In this document: one piece after another, positions 25,169 through 35,307 of the stretch
How the letters are laid out: the number at the start of each line of letters is the position of its first letter
Numbering within the stretch: the stretch's first letter is position 1
Source of the DNA: Robertkochia sediminum
GTDB taxonomy: Bacteria; Bacteroidota; Bacteroidia; Flavobacteriales; Flavobacteriaceae
DNA: 64,000 bases
Assembly: GCF_016786255.1 (NCBI RefSeq)
Contig: NZ_JADMKT010000075.1
Coordinates: 108,840 to 172,839, forward strand
Direction of reading: 5' to 3'
Program-made: the position numbers and the translations under genes
Notes under the pieces: generated by a model
Told to the model about the DNA's origin: nothing
The model's database searches: none
Seen by the model: the letters and a program-made list of their open reading frames with translations, nothing else

Positions 25169-26614
25169 ATGGAGAAGATCATAGACGAGAACAAGCAGGG
25201 AGATTCCCTCGTTCTCAACCAGAACAAAGACAATCAACGAAAGTTATACATAGAGAGCTACGGATGTCAGATGAATTTCTCTGATAGCGAGATCGTAGCC
25301 TCCATCCTTGCTAAGGAAGGATTTAACACCACCCAACAAATGGAGGAGGCCGACCTGGTACTGGTGAATACCTGCTCCATTCGAGAGAAGGCCGAACAAA
25401 CCGTGCGCAAGCGCCTCGAACACTTCAACGCCGTTAAAAGGATCAATCCTAAAATGAAGGTTGGGGTACTCGGCTGCATGGCCGAGCGCCTGAAGAGTAA
25501 ATTCCTCGAAGAAGAAAAGATCGTAGATATGGTCGTGGGACCAGACGCCTATAAGGACCTTCCCAACCTCGTTGCCGAGGTCGATGAAGGCCGCGATGCG
25601 GTGAACGTGATCCTTTCCAAGGAAGAAACCTATGGTGACGTTGCTCCCGTTCGCCTCAACAGCAACGGGGTAAGCGCCTTTGTATCGATCACCCGCGGGT
25701 GCGATAATATGTGCACCTTCTGCGTCGTACCATTTACCCGTGGCCGTGAGCGTAGTCGCGACCCGCAGAGTATCATCGAGGAGATCAACGACCTTTGGGA
25801 GCGCGGCTTCAGAGAAGTGACCCTTCTCGGGCAGAACGTCGACAGCTACCTCTGGTATGGGGGCGGACTCAAAAAGGACTTCGACAAAGCCAGCGACATG
25901 CAAAAAGCCACGGCTGTGAACTTTGCAGGACTGCTGGATATGGCCGCAACGGCGCAACCTAAAATGCGCTTCCGCTTCTCTACTTCGAATCCGCAGGACA
26001 TGACCCTCGATGTGATCGAAGCCATGGCCAAGCACGACAATATTTGCAAGTACATCCACCTGCCGGTGCAGAGCGGTAGCGACCGTATCTTAAAAGCCAT
26101 GAACAGGCTTCACACCCGCCAGGAGTATTTCGAGCTTATCGATAACATCAAAAGGATCATCCCGGACTGTGCCATCTCCCAGGATATGATCGCCGGTTTC
26201 CCTACCGAAACCGAAGAAGATCACCAGGACACCCTATCACTCATGGAGTATGTGAAATACGATTTCGGATTCATGTTCGCCTATTCGGAGCGCCCGGGCA
26301 CCATGGCCGCAAGAAAGATGGACGACGATGTACCGGAAGATGTCAAGAAACGTCGCCTTACAGAGATCATCAATATGCAGCAAAAGCATAGCCTCTACCG
26401 CACCCAACAACACATAGGTAAGGTTGAAGAGGTGCTCATTGAAGGTCCGTCGAAAAAATCAGACGCCCACTGGATGGGCCGAAACACCCAAAACACCGTG
26501 GTGGTATTCCCTAAGGAAAACTACAAAGTGGGTGAATTCGTAAATGTAAGGATCGACGAATGCACCTCGGCTACCCTCATCGGGGAGGCTGTAGGATACA
26601 GCGACAACAACTAA
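25169..26614 (+). CDS. miaB: tRNA-2-methylthio-N6-dimethylallyladenosine synthase
   Basis: 481 residues, a radical SAM methylthiotransferase that adds the 2-methylthio group to i6A37 of tRNAs. The N-terminal UPF0004 domain carries three cluster cysteines ([31 protein letters not shown]). The radical SAM triad is [11 protein letters not shown]. The C-terminal TRAM domain begins around residue 415. The conserved [13 protein letters not shown] is present, and GRERSRDP supports MiaB over MtaB or RimO. It is the first gene of a plus-strand run with the sigma54 activator and lptE. Confidence 0.96.
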   Translation: MEKIIDENKQGDSLVLNQNKDNQRKLYIESYGCQMNFSDSEIVASILAKEGFNTTQQMEEADLVLVNTCSIREKAEQTVRKRLEHFNAVKRINPKMKVGVLGCMAERLKSKFLEEEKIVDMVVGPDAYKDLPNLVAEVDEGRDAVNVILSKEETYGDVAPVRLNSNGVSAFVSITRGCDNMCTFCVVPFTRGRERSRDPQSIIEEINDLWERGFREVTLLGQNVDSYLWYGGGLKKDFDKASDMQKATAVNFAGLLDMAATAQPKMRFRFSTSNPQDMTLDVIEAMAKHDNICKYIHLPVQSGSDRILKAMNRLHTRQEYFELIDNIKRIIPDCAISQDMIAGFPTETEEDHQDTLSLMEYVKYDFGFMFAYSERPGTMAARKMDDDVPEDVKKRRLTEIINMQQKHSLYRTQQHIGKVEEVLIEGPSKKSDAHWMGRNTQNTVVVFPKENYKVGEFVNVRIDECTSATLIGEAVGYSDNN

Positions 26615-26629
26615 ACACCATACCAACAC

Positions 26630-27904
26630 ATGGAATCTGTCCAGGCCATCAAGCAGCGATTTGGCATCATCGGGAACGATATCAAGCTCAACCGCGCCAT
26701 AGAGAAAGCCATCCAGGTAGCCCCCACCGACATCTCGGTACTGGTTACCGGAGAAAGCGGAGTGGGTAAGGAATCGATCCCCAAGATCATCCACGCCCTC
26801 TCCCACCGCAAGCACGGAAAATTCATTGCCGTGAACTGCGGGGCTATTCCGGAAGGAACGATCGACTCTGAGCTTTTTGGTCACGAAAAAGGCGCTTTCA
26901 CCGGAGCCACACAAACCCGTAGCGGATATTTTGAAGAGGCCGACGGCGGCACCATTTTCCTCGACGAGGTGGGCGAACTCCCCCTTACCACCCAGGTGCG
27001 ATTACTCAGGGTGCTTGAAAATGGTGAATTCCTGAAAGTAGGATCGTCAAAAGTTCAGCAAACCAATGTGCGTATCGTGGCGGCCACGAACATCAACATG
27101 TTCGAAGCGATCAAAAAAGAGAAGTTCAGGGAAGACCTTTACTACCGTCTCAGTACGGTAGAGATCACCCTTCCTCCCCTCAGGGACCGTAAGGACGACA
27201 TCCACCTGCTCTTCAGAAAATTTGCTGCCGACTTTGCCCAGAAATACAAAATGCCGACCATACGCCTGGATGATGCTGCTGTGAATATGCTCAACGCCTA
27301 CCGCTGGCCGGGGAATATTCGTCAGCTTCGAAACGTGGCCGAACAGATCTCGGTACTCGAACAAAATCGTAGCATCAACAGCAGCACCCTGGGAGGATAT
27401 CTGCCCAATGCAGGCAGTAGCAACCTGCCGGCGGTGATCAATAAAGAGCAGAAGGAAAGCGATTTCAGCAGCGAAAGGGAGATCCTCTACAAGGTGCTCT
27501 TCGACATGAAAAGCGACCTGAACGACCTGAAAAAGCTCACCATGGAGCTCATGAAGGAAGGCAATAAGGAGAAGGTACAACGCGACAATGAGACCCTGAT
27601 CAAAAAGATCTACGGCGGAGAAGAGATCACCGAATACCCGGAAGAAGAGACCAATGCCCTGGCCATCCTGGAGCTGGACGAACCCCAATCACAGGCAGCA
27701 GAAAGCATTCCTGCAGATACTGAAGACAAATACCATTTTGCGGAAGAGATCGAAGAAGAAGAGACCTTATCGCTACAGGACAAAGAGCTGGAGCTTATTA
27801 AAAAGGCCCTGGAACGCAACAAAGGCAAACGCAAGGCAGCAGCCCAGGAGCTAGGCATATCAGAACGTACCTTATACCGCAAGATCAAACAGTACGATTT
27901 GTAA
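26630..27904 (+). CDS. Sigma54-dependent transcriptional activator without sensory domain
   Basis: 424 residues. The AAA+ domain starts almost at the N-terminus: Walker A GESGVGKE (41-48), the sigma54-contact loop GAFTGA (88-93), Walker B GGTIFLDEVGELP, and R-fingers in LYYRLSTVEITLPPLRDR. A charged linker of about 100 residues leads to a Fis-type helix-turn-helix at the C-terminus (KRKAAAQELGISERTLYRKIKQYDL). There is no receiver, GAF or PAS domain, so control must come through its level or a partner. It starts 15 nt after miaB. Its targets are unknown; a sigma54-like element sits before groES 2 kb downstream. Confidence 0.93.
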   Translation: MESVQAIKQRFGIIGNDIKLNRAIEKAIQVAPTDISVLVTGESGVGKESIPKIIHALSHRKHGKFIAVNCGAIPEGTIDSELFGHEKGAFTGATQTRSGYFEEADGGTIFLDEVGELPLTTQVRLLRVLENGEFLKVGSSKVQQTNVRIVAATNINMFEAIKKEKFREDLYYRLSTVEITLPPLRDRKDDIHLLFRKFAADFAQKYKMPTIRLDDAAVNMLNAYRWPGNIRQLRNVAEQISVLEQNRSINSSTLGGYLPNAGSSNLPAVINKEQKESDFSSEREILYKVLFDMKSDLNDLKKLTMELMKEGNKEKVQRDNETLIKKIYGGEEITEYPEEETNALAILELDEPQSQAAESIPADTEDKYHFAEEIEEEETLSLQDKELELIKKALERNKGKRKAAAQELGISERTLYRKIKQYDL

Positions 27905-27941
27905 TTTTTTTTTCGTTCATTTACATCTTATCACAACCCCG

Positions 27942-28433
27942 ATGAAAAGAATTTTTTGTTTATTTATAGTCAGCGTGATCCTCAGTGGTTGCGGCCCGTA
28001 CTCCTTTACCGGGGTGAATACCACAGCCGAAACCTACCAGGTGAACTTCTTTCAGAATGTTGCTCCCATTGTTGAGCCCCAGCTGGACATCCTGTTCACC
28101 AGAACTCTGCAGGACCTGATCCTGGACCAGACCAACCTGCAGCTGGTAACTGCTAACGGCGACCTGGTATACGAGGGAGAGATCACCGAATATCGCGTTT
28201 CCCCCATGTCGGCCACAGCCGACCAAAGGGCAGCCCAAAACCGGCTAACTATTGCAGTAAGGGTACGGTTTACGAATACCGACACCCCCGAAGAAGATTT
28301 TGAGCGCAATTTCTCATTCTTCTACGACTTCCCTGCAAGCACCCAGTTACCGGCTATCCGGGATACGGCCCACGAGGAGATCTTTGAACGGATCACTCAA
28401 GACATTTTTAACGCATCATTGGCTAACTGGTAA
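27942..28433 (+). CDS. lptE: LPS assembly lipoprotein LptE
   Basis: 163 residues with a lipoprotein signal (FIVSVILSGCGPYSFTG, Cys in LSGC). The small alpha/beta domain is typical of Bacteroidota LptE, including the start GPYSFTGVN and the middle VYEGEITEYRVSPMSATADQRAAQNRL. It plugs the LptD barrel and helps place LPS in the outer membrane. It follows the sigma54 activator by 37 nt and precedes a TPR gene by 3 nt. Confidence 0.88.
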   Translation: MKRIFCLFIVSVILSGCGPYSFTGVNTTAETYQVNFFQNVAPIVEPQLDILFTRTLQDLILDQTNLQLVTANGDLVYEGEITEYRVSPMSATADQRAAQNRLTIAVRVRFTNTDTPEEDFERNFSFFYDFPASTQLPAIRDTAHEEIFERITQDIFNASLANW

Positions 28434-28436
28434 CTT

Positions 28437-29537
28437 ATGAATATTTCCAGCTTTTCATTCTTATTACACAAACCGTCAAAGGTTACTGCCGAACACGCAC
28501 AGGATCTGCAAAAGGTGATCGAGGAATTCCCGTATTTCCAGCCTGCCAGAGCCCTGCAACTAAAGGCCTTCAAAGAAGAAAAAAGCTTTAAGTACAATAA
28601 CGCCCTTAAAGAAGTGGCGGCACACACCAGGGACCGTTCCATTCTTTTCGAATTCATCACTTCTAAAACCTTTATTCAGGACAAGGTAGCCAACAGGATC
28701 ACTCAAATGGCGCCCGGCATGGACATCACCGAACTCGAGGTGGAGGATCTCGAAGAAGTGATCGTAAAAGACAGCAAAACAACCTTTGACTTTAACGAGG
28801 TAGACGCCGAAGCGGTCATGGACCCTGAATTGTTCAGTCCAAAGGAATCGGAGGTGAAAAACATCCAGGAACCCGCCCATGAAAAGGCTTCTGAGGTAGC
28901 AGCTATGCCCGTAACACCAGAAGAGCAACAAGAAGCTGCGTCGGTTACAGAACCACCTCAGGAAGAAACACAAGAAACTACTGAAGCAGGTCAGCAAACA
29001 ACACCTGAAGCGGAGGACAAACAAGTCGAACCATCCCTCCAATTGGGAAGTCCGCTCGAATTCGACCGTTCAGAAACCCATTCCTTCAGCGAATGGCTAC
29101 AGCTCTCCGGAAAACTAAAACCTATTAATAGAGAAGAAGCGAACCAGCAACCGGAAGCACCAAAAGAAGAGACTCAGGAAAACCCTGATTCCAGGGAGGC
29201 GACAACACCGGAACCCAAGGCAGAACCCGAAAAAAAGAAACCAGCCTCTTCGGGCGGCCTCAAAAAAAAACTCAGGCTGATCGATAAGTTTATCGAGAGC
29301 AATCCGAAGATCGCTCCGGTAAGCAAAGAATCGACTCCAGTACTCCCTTTGAAAGATAATTCAGCACCTCCGCATCAGCTTATGACCGAAACGCTGGCAA
29401 GGGTTTACCTGGAACAGAAGAAATACACAAAAGCGATTCAGGCTTATAAAATTTTAAGTTTGAAATATCCGGAAAAAAGTGGTTTATTTGCAGACCAAAT
29501 AAAAGCGATCAAGAATTTAAAAGACAGTAATAAATAA
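28437..29537 (+). CDS. TPR-containing protein with acidic Pro/Glu/Gln-rich linker
   Basis: 366 residues. The N-terminal part is helical (to about residue 90). The middle (about 125-275) is a low-complexity stretch rich in Glu, Pro, Thr and Gln. The C-terminus has at least one TPR-like repeat (ETLARVYLEQKKYTKAIQAYKIL). There is no signal peptide, so it is probably cytoplasmic. Its place between lptE and secG is, as I recall, conserved in flavobacteria, but no function is known to me. It is coupled to lptE (3-nt gap) and to secG (4-nt gap). Confidence 0.75.
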   Translation: MNISSFSFLLHKPSKVTAEHAQDLQKVIEEFPYFQPARALQLKAFKEEKSFKYNNALKEVAAHTRDRSILFEFITSKTFIQDKVANRITQMAPGMDITELEVEDLEEVIVKDSKTTFDFNEVDAEAVMDPELFSPKESEVKNIQEPAHEKASEVAAMPVTPEEQQEAASVTEPPQEETQETTEAGQQTTPEAEDKQVEPSLQLGSPLEFDRSETHSFSEWLQLSGKLKPINREEANQQPEAPKEETQENPDSREATTPEPKAEPEKKKPASSGGLKKKLRLIDKFIESNPKIAPVSKESTPVLPLKDNSAPPHQLMTETLARVYLEQKKYTKAIQAYKILSLKYPEKSGLFADQIKAIKNLKDSNK

Positions 29538-29541
29538 CACT

Positions 29542-29898
29542 ATGAGTACATTTTATATTTTCATGGCACTGATTATCCTGGTAGCCTTTTTGTTGGTAAT
29601 TGTGATCATGGTTCAAAACCCTAAAGGAGGCGGACTTTCTTCTTCTTTCGGCGGAGGAACCCAGGTTGTAGGAGGAGTAAAGAAAACAGGAGACTTTCTG
29701 GATAAGAGTACCTGGACCCTGGCAACTATTCTTGTTGCCCTGATCCTGCTGTCTAATATCACCCTGGTTTCTGACAATGGTGCTGAAGCTGACTCGAAGC
29801 TTCTTGAGAACACGGAGATCGAGAACACCGTACCTGAAGCCATCCCTACTGAAACACCTGCCACCACAACAGGTGAAGACACTACAGGAGGCGAATAA
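29542..29898 (+). CDS. secG: Preprotein translocase subunit SecG
   Basis: 118 residues with two membrane helices (about 4-24 and 52-72) joined by the typical VQNPKGGGLSSSFGGGTQVVGGVKKTGDFLDK-type loop (partly shown: QNPKGGGLSSSFGGG). The tail is Thr/Glu rich. It assists SecYE in protein export. A strong hairpin with a T-run follows the stop, separating it from groES. Confidence 0.93.
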   Translation: MSTFYIFMALIILVAFLLVIVIMVQNPKGGGLSSSFGGGTQVVGGVKKTGDFLDKSTWTLATILVALILLSNITLVSDNGAEADSKLLENTEIENTVPEAIPTETPATTTGEDTTGGE

Positions 29899-29915
29899 AA
29901 AAACACATTACATCT

Positions 29916-29955
29916 AAAAAATGCCAGCTTGTCATAAAGCTGGCATTTTTTTTTG
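29916..29955 (+). terminator. Terminator after secG
   Basis: Stem AATGCCAGCTT / AAGCTGGCATT (29920-29930 and 29937-29947) is followed by a T-run. It ends the miaB-to-secG transcription unit, so groESL needs its own promoter. Confidence 0.9.
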
Positions 29956-29976
29956 CATTTTGTCAGCCCTTCGCGC

Positions 29977-29993
29977 TTGGCATAATTTCTGCC
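29977..29993 (+). promoter_or_regulatory. Sigma54-like -24/-12 element upstream of groES
   Basis: TTGGCATAATTTCTGCC contains GG (29979-29980) and GC (29991-29992) separated by exactly 10 bp, with the TTGGCA -24 box close to consensus. The -12 box (TCTGCC) is weaker than TTGCA. It lies 51 bp before the groES ATG, after the secG terminator. It is also partly compatible with an ordinary promoter (TAATTTCT), so the call is tentative. Confidence 0.45.
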
Positions 29994-30043
29994 TGAATGG
30001 AGGGTGTAAATCACAAATGCATTCATTAACTAAAATAAAGCAT

Positions 30044-30322
30044 ATGTCTAAAGTAAACATTCAACCACTGGCAGACAGGGTTCTGGTAGAACCTCTGGAA
30101 GCAGAGACCAAAACTGCTTCGGGTATTATTATTCCTGACACCGCAAAAGAAAAACCTCAAAAAGGCGTAGTGGTGGCAGTTGGCCCCGGAACCAAGGATG
30201 AAAAAATGACTGTGAAAGTTGGAGATACCGTGCTTTACGGAAAATATTCAGGCACGGAGCTCAAGCTTGAAGGTAACGACTACCTGATGATGCGCGAGAG
30301 CGACATCCTTGCTATCGTGTAA
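30044..30322 (+). CDS. groES: Co-chaperonin GroES
   Basis: 92 residues from ATG 30044 ([20 protein letters not shown]). The mobile-loop region [20 protein letters not shown] and the C-terminal [16 protein letters not shown] are canonical. It caps GroEL during protein folding. The open frame extends upstream, but the homologous region begins at this ATG. It is followed by groEL after 65 nt. Confidence 0.97.
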   Translation: MSKVNIQPLADRVLVEPLEAETKTASGIIIPDTAKEKPQKGVVVAVGPGTKDEKMTVKVGDTVLYGKYSGTELKLEGNDYLMMRESDILAIV

Positions 30323-30357
30323 CGCAGAACCTACCAAAAAACCAAGTGTTTCACTGA

Positions 30358-32019
<1,662 letters not shown>

Positions 32020-32040
32020 TAAACCATCACCCACATAGTA

Positions 32041-32071
32041 TAAAAGAGCCGCAGATCGCGGCTCTTTTTTT
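32041..32071 (+). terminator. Terminator of groESL
   Basis: Stem AAAGAGCCGC / GCGGCTCTTT (32043-32052 and 32058-32067) with a 5-nt loop and a T-run after it. Confidence 0.92.
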
Positions 32072-32125
32072 ACCCCGTAACAAAAGGGCTTCTAAGGCGT
32101 CTATTATACAGATACCAACAACAAC

Positions 32126-33097
32126 TTGAGCCTGAAATTCATTCATATCTGCTGCTTCCTTCTCCTCTTCGGAACTAAAGTTTTCCCCGCAGAGGCCTGG
32201 CCTGCGATGATCAATTTCCCCGAAGCCGAGGTACTGTCAGAAAATACCGTACGTATCCCTTTCCATATGGCCGACCACCTCATTCTGGTTCAGGGAAGCA
32301 TTAACGGAAAACAAGGGCATCTTATAATCGACACCGGCTCAAAACACCTGGTGATCAACAAAAAACACTTTAAAAAACAACCTGCACAACTAGCCAGCGG
32401 CGTGGGCTACAGCGTAAATGGCAGCATGGACCAGATCATGGCCCAGCGCATACAAAACTTTTCCTTTTCAACTTTTAAGATCCCCAATCGCATTGCAGAC
32501 CGCATAGACCTGTCGCATATCGAAAAGAACAAGAAGGAAAGGATTCTGGGCATTATTGGTCATGATGTGCTATACGACTTCGAGATCTACGTCGACTTTT
32601 ACCTCAACCAGATCACCTTGTTTCGCACAGACCGAAAAGGCAACCGCATAGACGAGCACCTGTTCCTGGACACCCCTGTATCTGAGACCCCCTTCGAAAT
32701 ACGCGGACACAGTATTATCCTGAACACCACCGTCAACAACGCCACACTTGACATGGCATTGGACACCGGTGCCGAGATCAATTTTCTGGACACTAAAGCA
32801 CCAGAGGAGGTACTGGAGCGCTTCAGAGGGATCAAAAAGATCAAGATCAGAGGCATGGGGCAAAAACGATCGGAAATGATCGCCGGAAAGCTATACGGCC
32901 TGCAACTAAATAACGAGCAACCCATAGGGGTCATGCGCACCATCCTGGCAGACCTCAGTGATATGACCGAAGCCTACGGCACCCGGGTAGATGGCGTGTT
33001 AGGCTATGACTTCATCGCAATGAAACGATTATTGATCAACTATAAAAAGAAAGCCATTACATTTGTAAAACTACCACTTAGCGCAAAACGACCATGA
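32126..33097 (+). CDS. Exported retropepsin/pepsin-like aspartic protease
   Basis: 323 residues from a TTG start. An in-frame stop lies 31 nt upstream, and no ATG is available without losing the signal peptide (FIHICCFLLLFGTKVFPAEA). Two catalytic Asp motifs, LIIDTGSKHLV and MALDTGAEINFLD, give a pepsin-like two-lobed protease on one chain. The second lobe ends with GVLGYDFIAMKRLLINYKKK, common in bacterial retropepsin-like proteins. Probably periplasmic or surface exposed. The stop overlaps the next start as ATGA, so it is translationally coupled to the first glycogen-binding-domain protein. Its substrate is unknown. Confidence 0.8.
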   Translation: MSLKFIHICCFLLLFGTKVFPAEAWPAMINFPEAEVLSENTVRIPFHMADHLILVQGSINGKQGHLIIDTGSKHLVINKKHFKKQPAQLASGVGYSVNGSMDQIMAQRIQNFSFSTFKIPNRIADRIDLSHIEKNKKERILGIIGHDVLYDFEIYVDFYLNQITLFRTDRKGNRIDEHLFLDTPVSETPFEIRGHSIILNTTVNNATLDMALDTGAEINFLDTKAPEEVLERFRGIKKIKIRGMGQKRSEMIAGKLYGLQLNNEQPIGVMRTILADLSDMTEAYGTRVDGVLGYDFIAMKRLLINYKKKAITFVKLPLSAKRP

Positions 33098-34044
33098 GAA
33101 GCCTTACCCTGTTCATATTCACATGTATCCTGAGCACCTTTGCCGGCCTGGCCCAGCAAAAGGGGTATGAGATCGTGGGCGACTCGGTGATCTTCACCTT
33201 CGACCTCAACGATTACGAGCGCTACACCAATGAGACCAATGGCCAAAGAACGAGCCCCGACGACCTGGAGGTCGACGACGTTTACCTGGCCGGAGAGTTT
33301 AACGACTGGTCGAGGGAGGGATGGAAGATGACACGGATCTCTGAATCCAGGTTCAGGCTCGCAAAAGCGCTCAGCCAACTCAGCGGACGCGTTGACTGGC
33401 AGTTCAAATACCTTGTGAACAGTAGCTTTTGGGCAGAACCCGACACCTCTTTTGAGAACATAACCGCCAGTGAACAGAGTAATTTCTGGAGAAGCGTTTA
33501 CAACCTCAACCTGCATACTATTGCCCCCGACCCAAACGGAAACACCACCTTCTTCCTTGAAGGCTACCATGATGCCGAACAGGTGATCTTATCAGGGAGC
33601 TTTAACAAGTGGCATCCGGAGGCGCTGGAAATGCAGAAAACTAAGGAAGGATGGACCCTAACCCTGAACCTGGCTCCGGGAACATACACCTATAAATACG
33701 TAGTAGACGATGAATGGATACACGATCCCGGAAATCCCGAAAAGACCCTTAATGAATACGGCGGAAACAACTCTGTGATCACCATAAAGGCAAGCACCTC
33801 GTTTAGTCTTTCCGGTTTCGGGAACGCAAATACGGTCTGCCTGGCCGGCTCCTTTAACAACTGGAACCCCACTTCTATCCCCATGGAAAAGAACGGAGAC
33901 CAATGGAAGACATGTATTGACCTCAGGGGAGGCAAACACCATTATAAATTCATCGTAGACGGCACCTGGATCACAGACCCCAATAACGACATCAAAGAAT
34001 ACGATGCAGACGGCAATCTCAACTCAGTGATCATGATCAAATAG
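33094..34044 (+). CDS. Exported protein with three tandem CBM48/AMPK-type glycogen-binding domains
   Basis: 316 residues with a signal peptide (to about residue 21, GLAQQ). Three beta-sandwich repeats carry the G-x-FN-x-W hallmark: GEFNDW (67-72), SGSFNKW (167-173) and AGSFNNW (251-257). Repeats 2 and 3 also have the later W, YKYVVD or YKFIVD, W and DP positions seen in AMPK-beta and isoamylase-type carbohydrate-binding modules. There is no catalytic domain. It probably binds alpha-glucan or serves as a surface or periplasmic scaffold (inference). It is coupled to the protease gene and followed by a paralogue. Such domains are usually cytoplasmic, so the export signal is unusual. Confidence 0.82.
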   Translation: MRSLTLFIFTCILSTFAGLAQQKGYEIVGDSVIFTFDLNDYERYTNETNGQRTSPDDLEVDDVYLAGEFNDWSREGWKMTRISESRFRLAKALSQLSGRVDWQFKYLVNSSFWAEPDTSFENITASEQSNFWRSVYNLNLHTIAPDPNGNTTFFLEGYHDAEQVILSGSFNKWHPEALEMQKTKEGWTLTLNLAPGTYTYKYVVDDEWIHDPGNPEKTLNEYGGNNSVITIKASTSFSLSGFGNANTVCLAGSFNNWNPTSIPMEKNGDQWKTCIDLRGGKHHYKFIVDGTWITDPNNDIKEYDADGNLNSVIMIK

Positions 34045-34117
34045 CACAGCAAGCAATGCTGTAATATCCATAAACATACATCTGTTAGAACCCCTGTCGT
34101 TTTTAGTATAATTTTCA

Positions 34118-34134
34118 CAGGGATTTATTCCCTG
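34118..34134. other. Small hairpin between the two glycogen-binding-domain genes
   Basis: CAGGGA-TTTAT-TCCCTG, a perfect 6-bp stem in the 216-bp gap between the paralogues. It is followed by no T-run, so termination is doubtful. The gap contains no gene. Confidence 0.35.
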
Positions 34135-34260
34135 ATCCTGTAAATATTCGTAAATTTTCAACGTGTTTTAAGGAGCTTCAAACCAGCTTATTAACGCAAC
34201 TCTAAACCTCCATACCCTCCCTATTCATGTAATGCATTTTGTCCATCACAATGTATCCAC

Positions 34261-35232
34261 ATGAGCCATAATTACTTCATATCCCTCATCACAAGGATCA
34301 CCTGCCTGATCCTGATCACCCACATGGCGTTTGCGCAGGAAGAAAAGCTCGGCCACTACATCAAAGACAACCAGGTGATCTTTGTTTTTTCGGCTTCCGA
34401 CTACATCCAATACCAGCGTCTTCGCAACGGCCGATTTAAATCACCCGACCGTGTACGGGTGAAGGAGGTGAGCATTTCAGGGAACTTCAACAACTGGAGC
34501 AAGGACGGCATTCCCATGGACAATATCGGCGGTGGCGTTTTCGTACTTTCCCAGCCCCTGAGCATTTTTAAAGACCAGCTCACCTGGGACTTCAAGTACC
34601 TCGTAAACGGCAAGTTCTGGGCAGAACCCGACATCTCATTTCGCGACAAGGTCGTTGCCGGGACCCACAGCAGCGGAGAACCCCGGTATTTCCTTCAACT
34701 GAACACCTTTATCCCAAACCCTATGGGCAATACACTTTTCAGGCTACCAGGGCACAAAGACGCAAAAGAGGTGATCCTGACCGGGAGTTTTAACAACTGG
34801 AACGATCACGCCCTGCCGATGGAAAACACCCAGAACGGTTGGCGGCTCGCCCTTGACCTGGAACCGGGATACCACCAATACGGCTTCATTGTAGACGGCA
34901 CCTTTATTGCCGACCCCACCAACGACGAACTCATCAAGAGCGAAACCCTTGGAATGACTTCAGTATTGCGGGTCACCAAAGAAGTACGCCTGTTTCTCAA
35001 TACCCATCGCAATGCCCGAAAAGTGGCCGTTGCCGGCAGCTTCAATAACTGGCAGTCCGACCTGGATTACCTGGAATGGGCCGAGGATGGCTGGGAGATC
35101 AAACTGGAACTCCCCAGCGGGAAGCACCACTATAAATTTGTGGTCGACAACTCCTGGATCACCGATCCTGCCAATCCGATACAGGAATACGACACGCGGG
35201 GCAATATCAATTCGGTGATCGTCGTTGATTAA
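34261..35232 (+). CDS. Exported triple CBM48-type domain protein, paralogue
   Basis: 323 residues with a signal peptide ending HMAFAQE. It has the same three-repeat plan as the gene before it: GNFNNW, TGSFNNW and AGSFNNW, each with the later W and DP positions. The N-terminal repeat in both proteins has a shared extended form (DYIQYQRLRNGRFKSPDRV here, DYERYTNETNGQRTSPDDL there) and the phrase FWAEPD. The two genes are clearly tandem duplicates but have diverged considerably. The 216-bp spacer suggests a separate promoter for this copy. Confidence 0.82.
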   Translation: MSHNYFISLITRITCLILITHMAFAQEEKLGHYIKDNQVIFVFSASDYIQYQRLRNGRFKSPDRVRVKEVSISGNFNNWSKDGIPMDNIGGGVFVLSQPLSIFKDQLTWDFKYLVNGKFWAEPDISFRDKVVAGTHSSGEPRYFLQLNTFIPNPMGNTLFRLPGHKDAKEVILTGSFNNWNDHALPMENTQNGWRLALDLEPGYHQYGFIVDGTFIADPTNDELIKSETLGMTSVLRVTKEVRLFLNTHRNARKVAVAGSFNNWQSDLDYLEWAEDGWEIKLELPSGKHHYKFVVDNSWITDPANPIQEYDTRGNINSVIVVD

Positions 35233-35307
35233 TGGTACGGAACCTACCTATACCTCAAGGTTTTTTAGAAGATATGGAGTAACTTCGCAGGCAAAGAATT
35301 TTACGCT

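Noticed and set aside
25244-26059. A 271-codon open frame antisense to miaB
   Set aside because: miaB is unmistakable on the other strand; the antisense product has no recognisable domain or ribosome-binding context.
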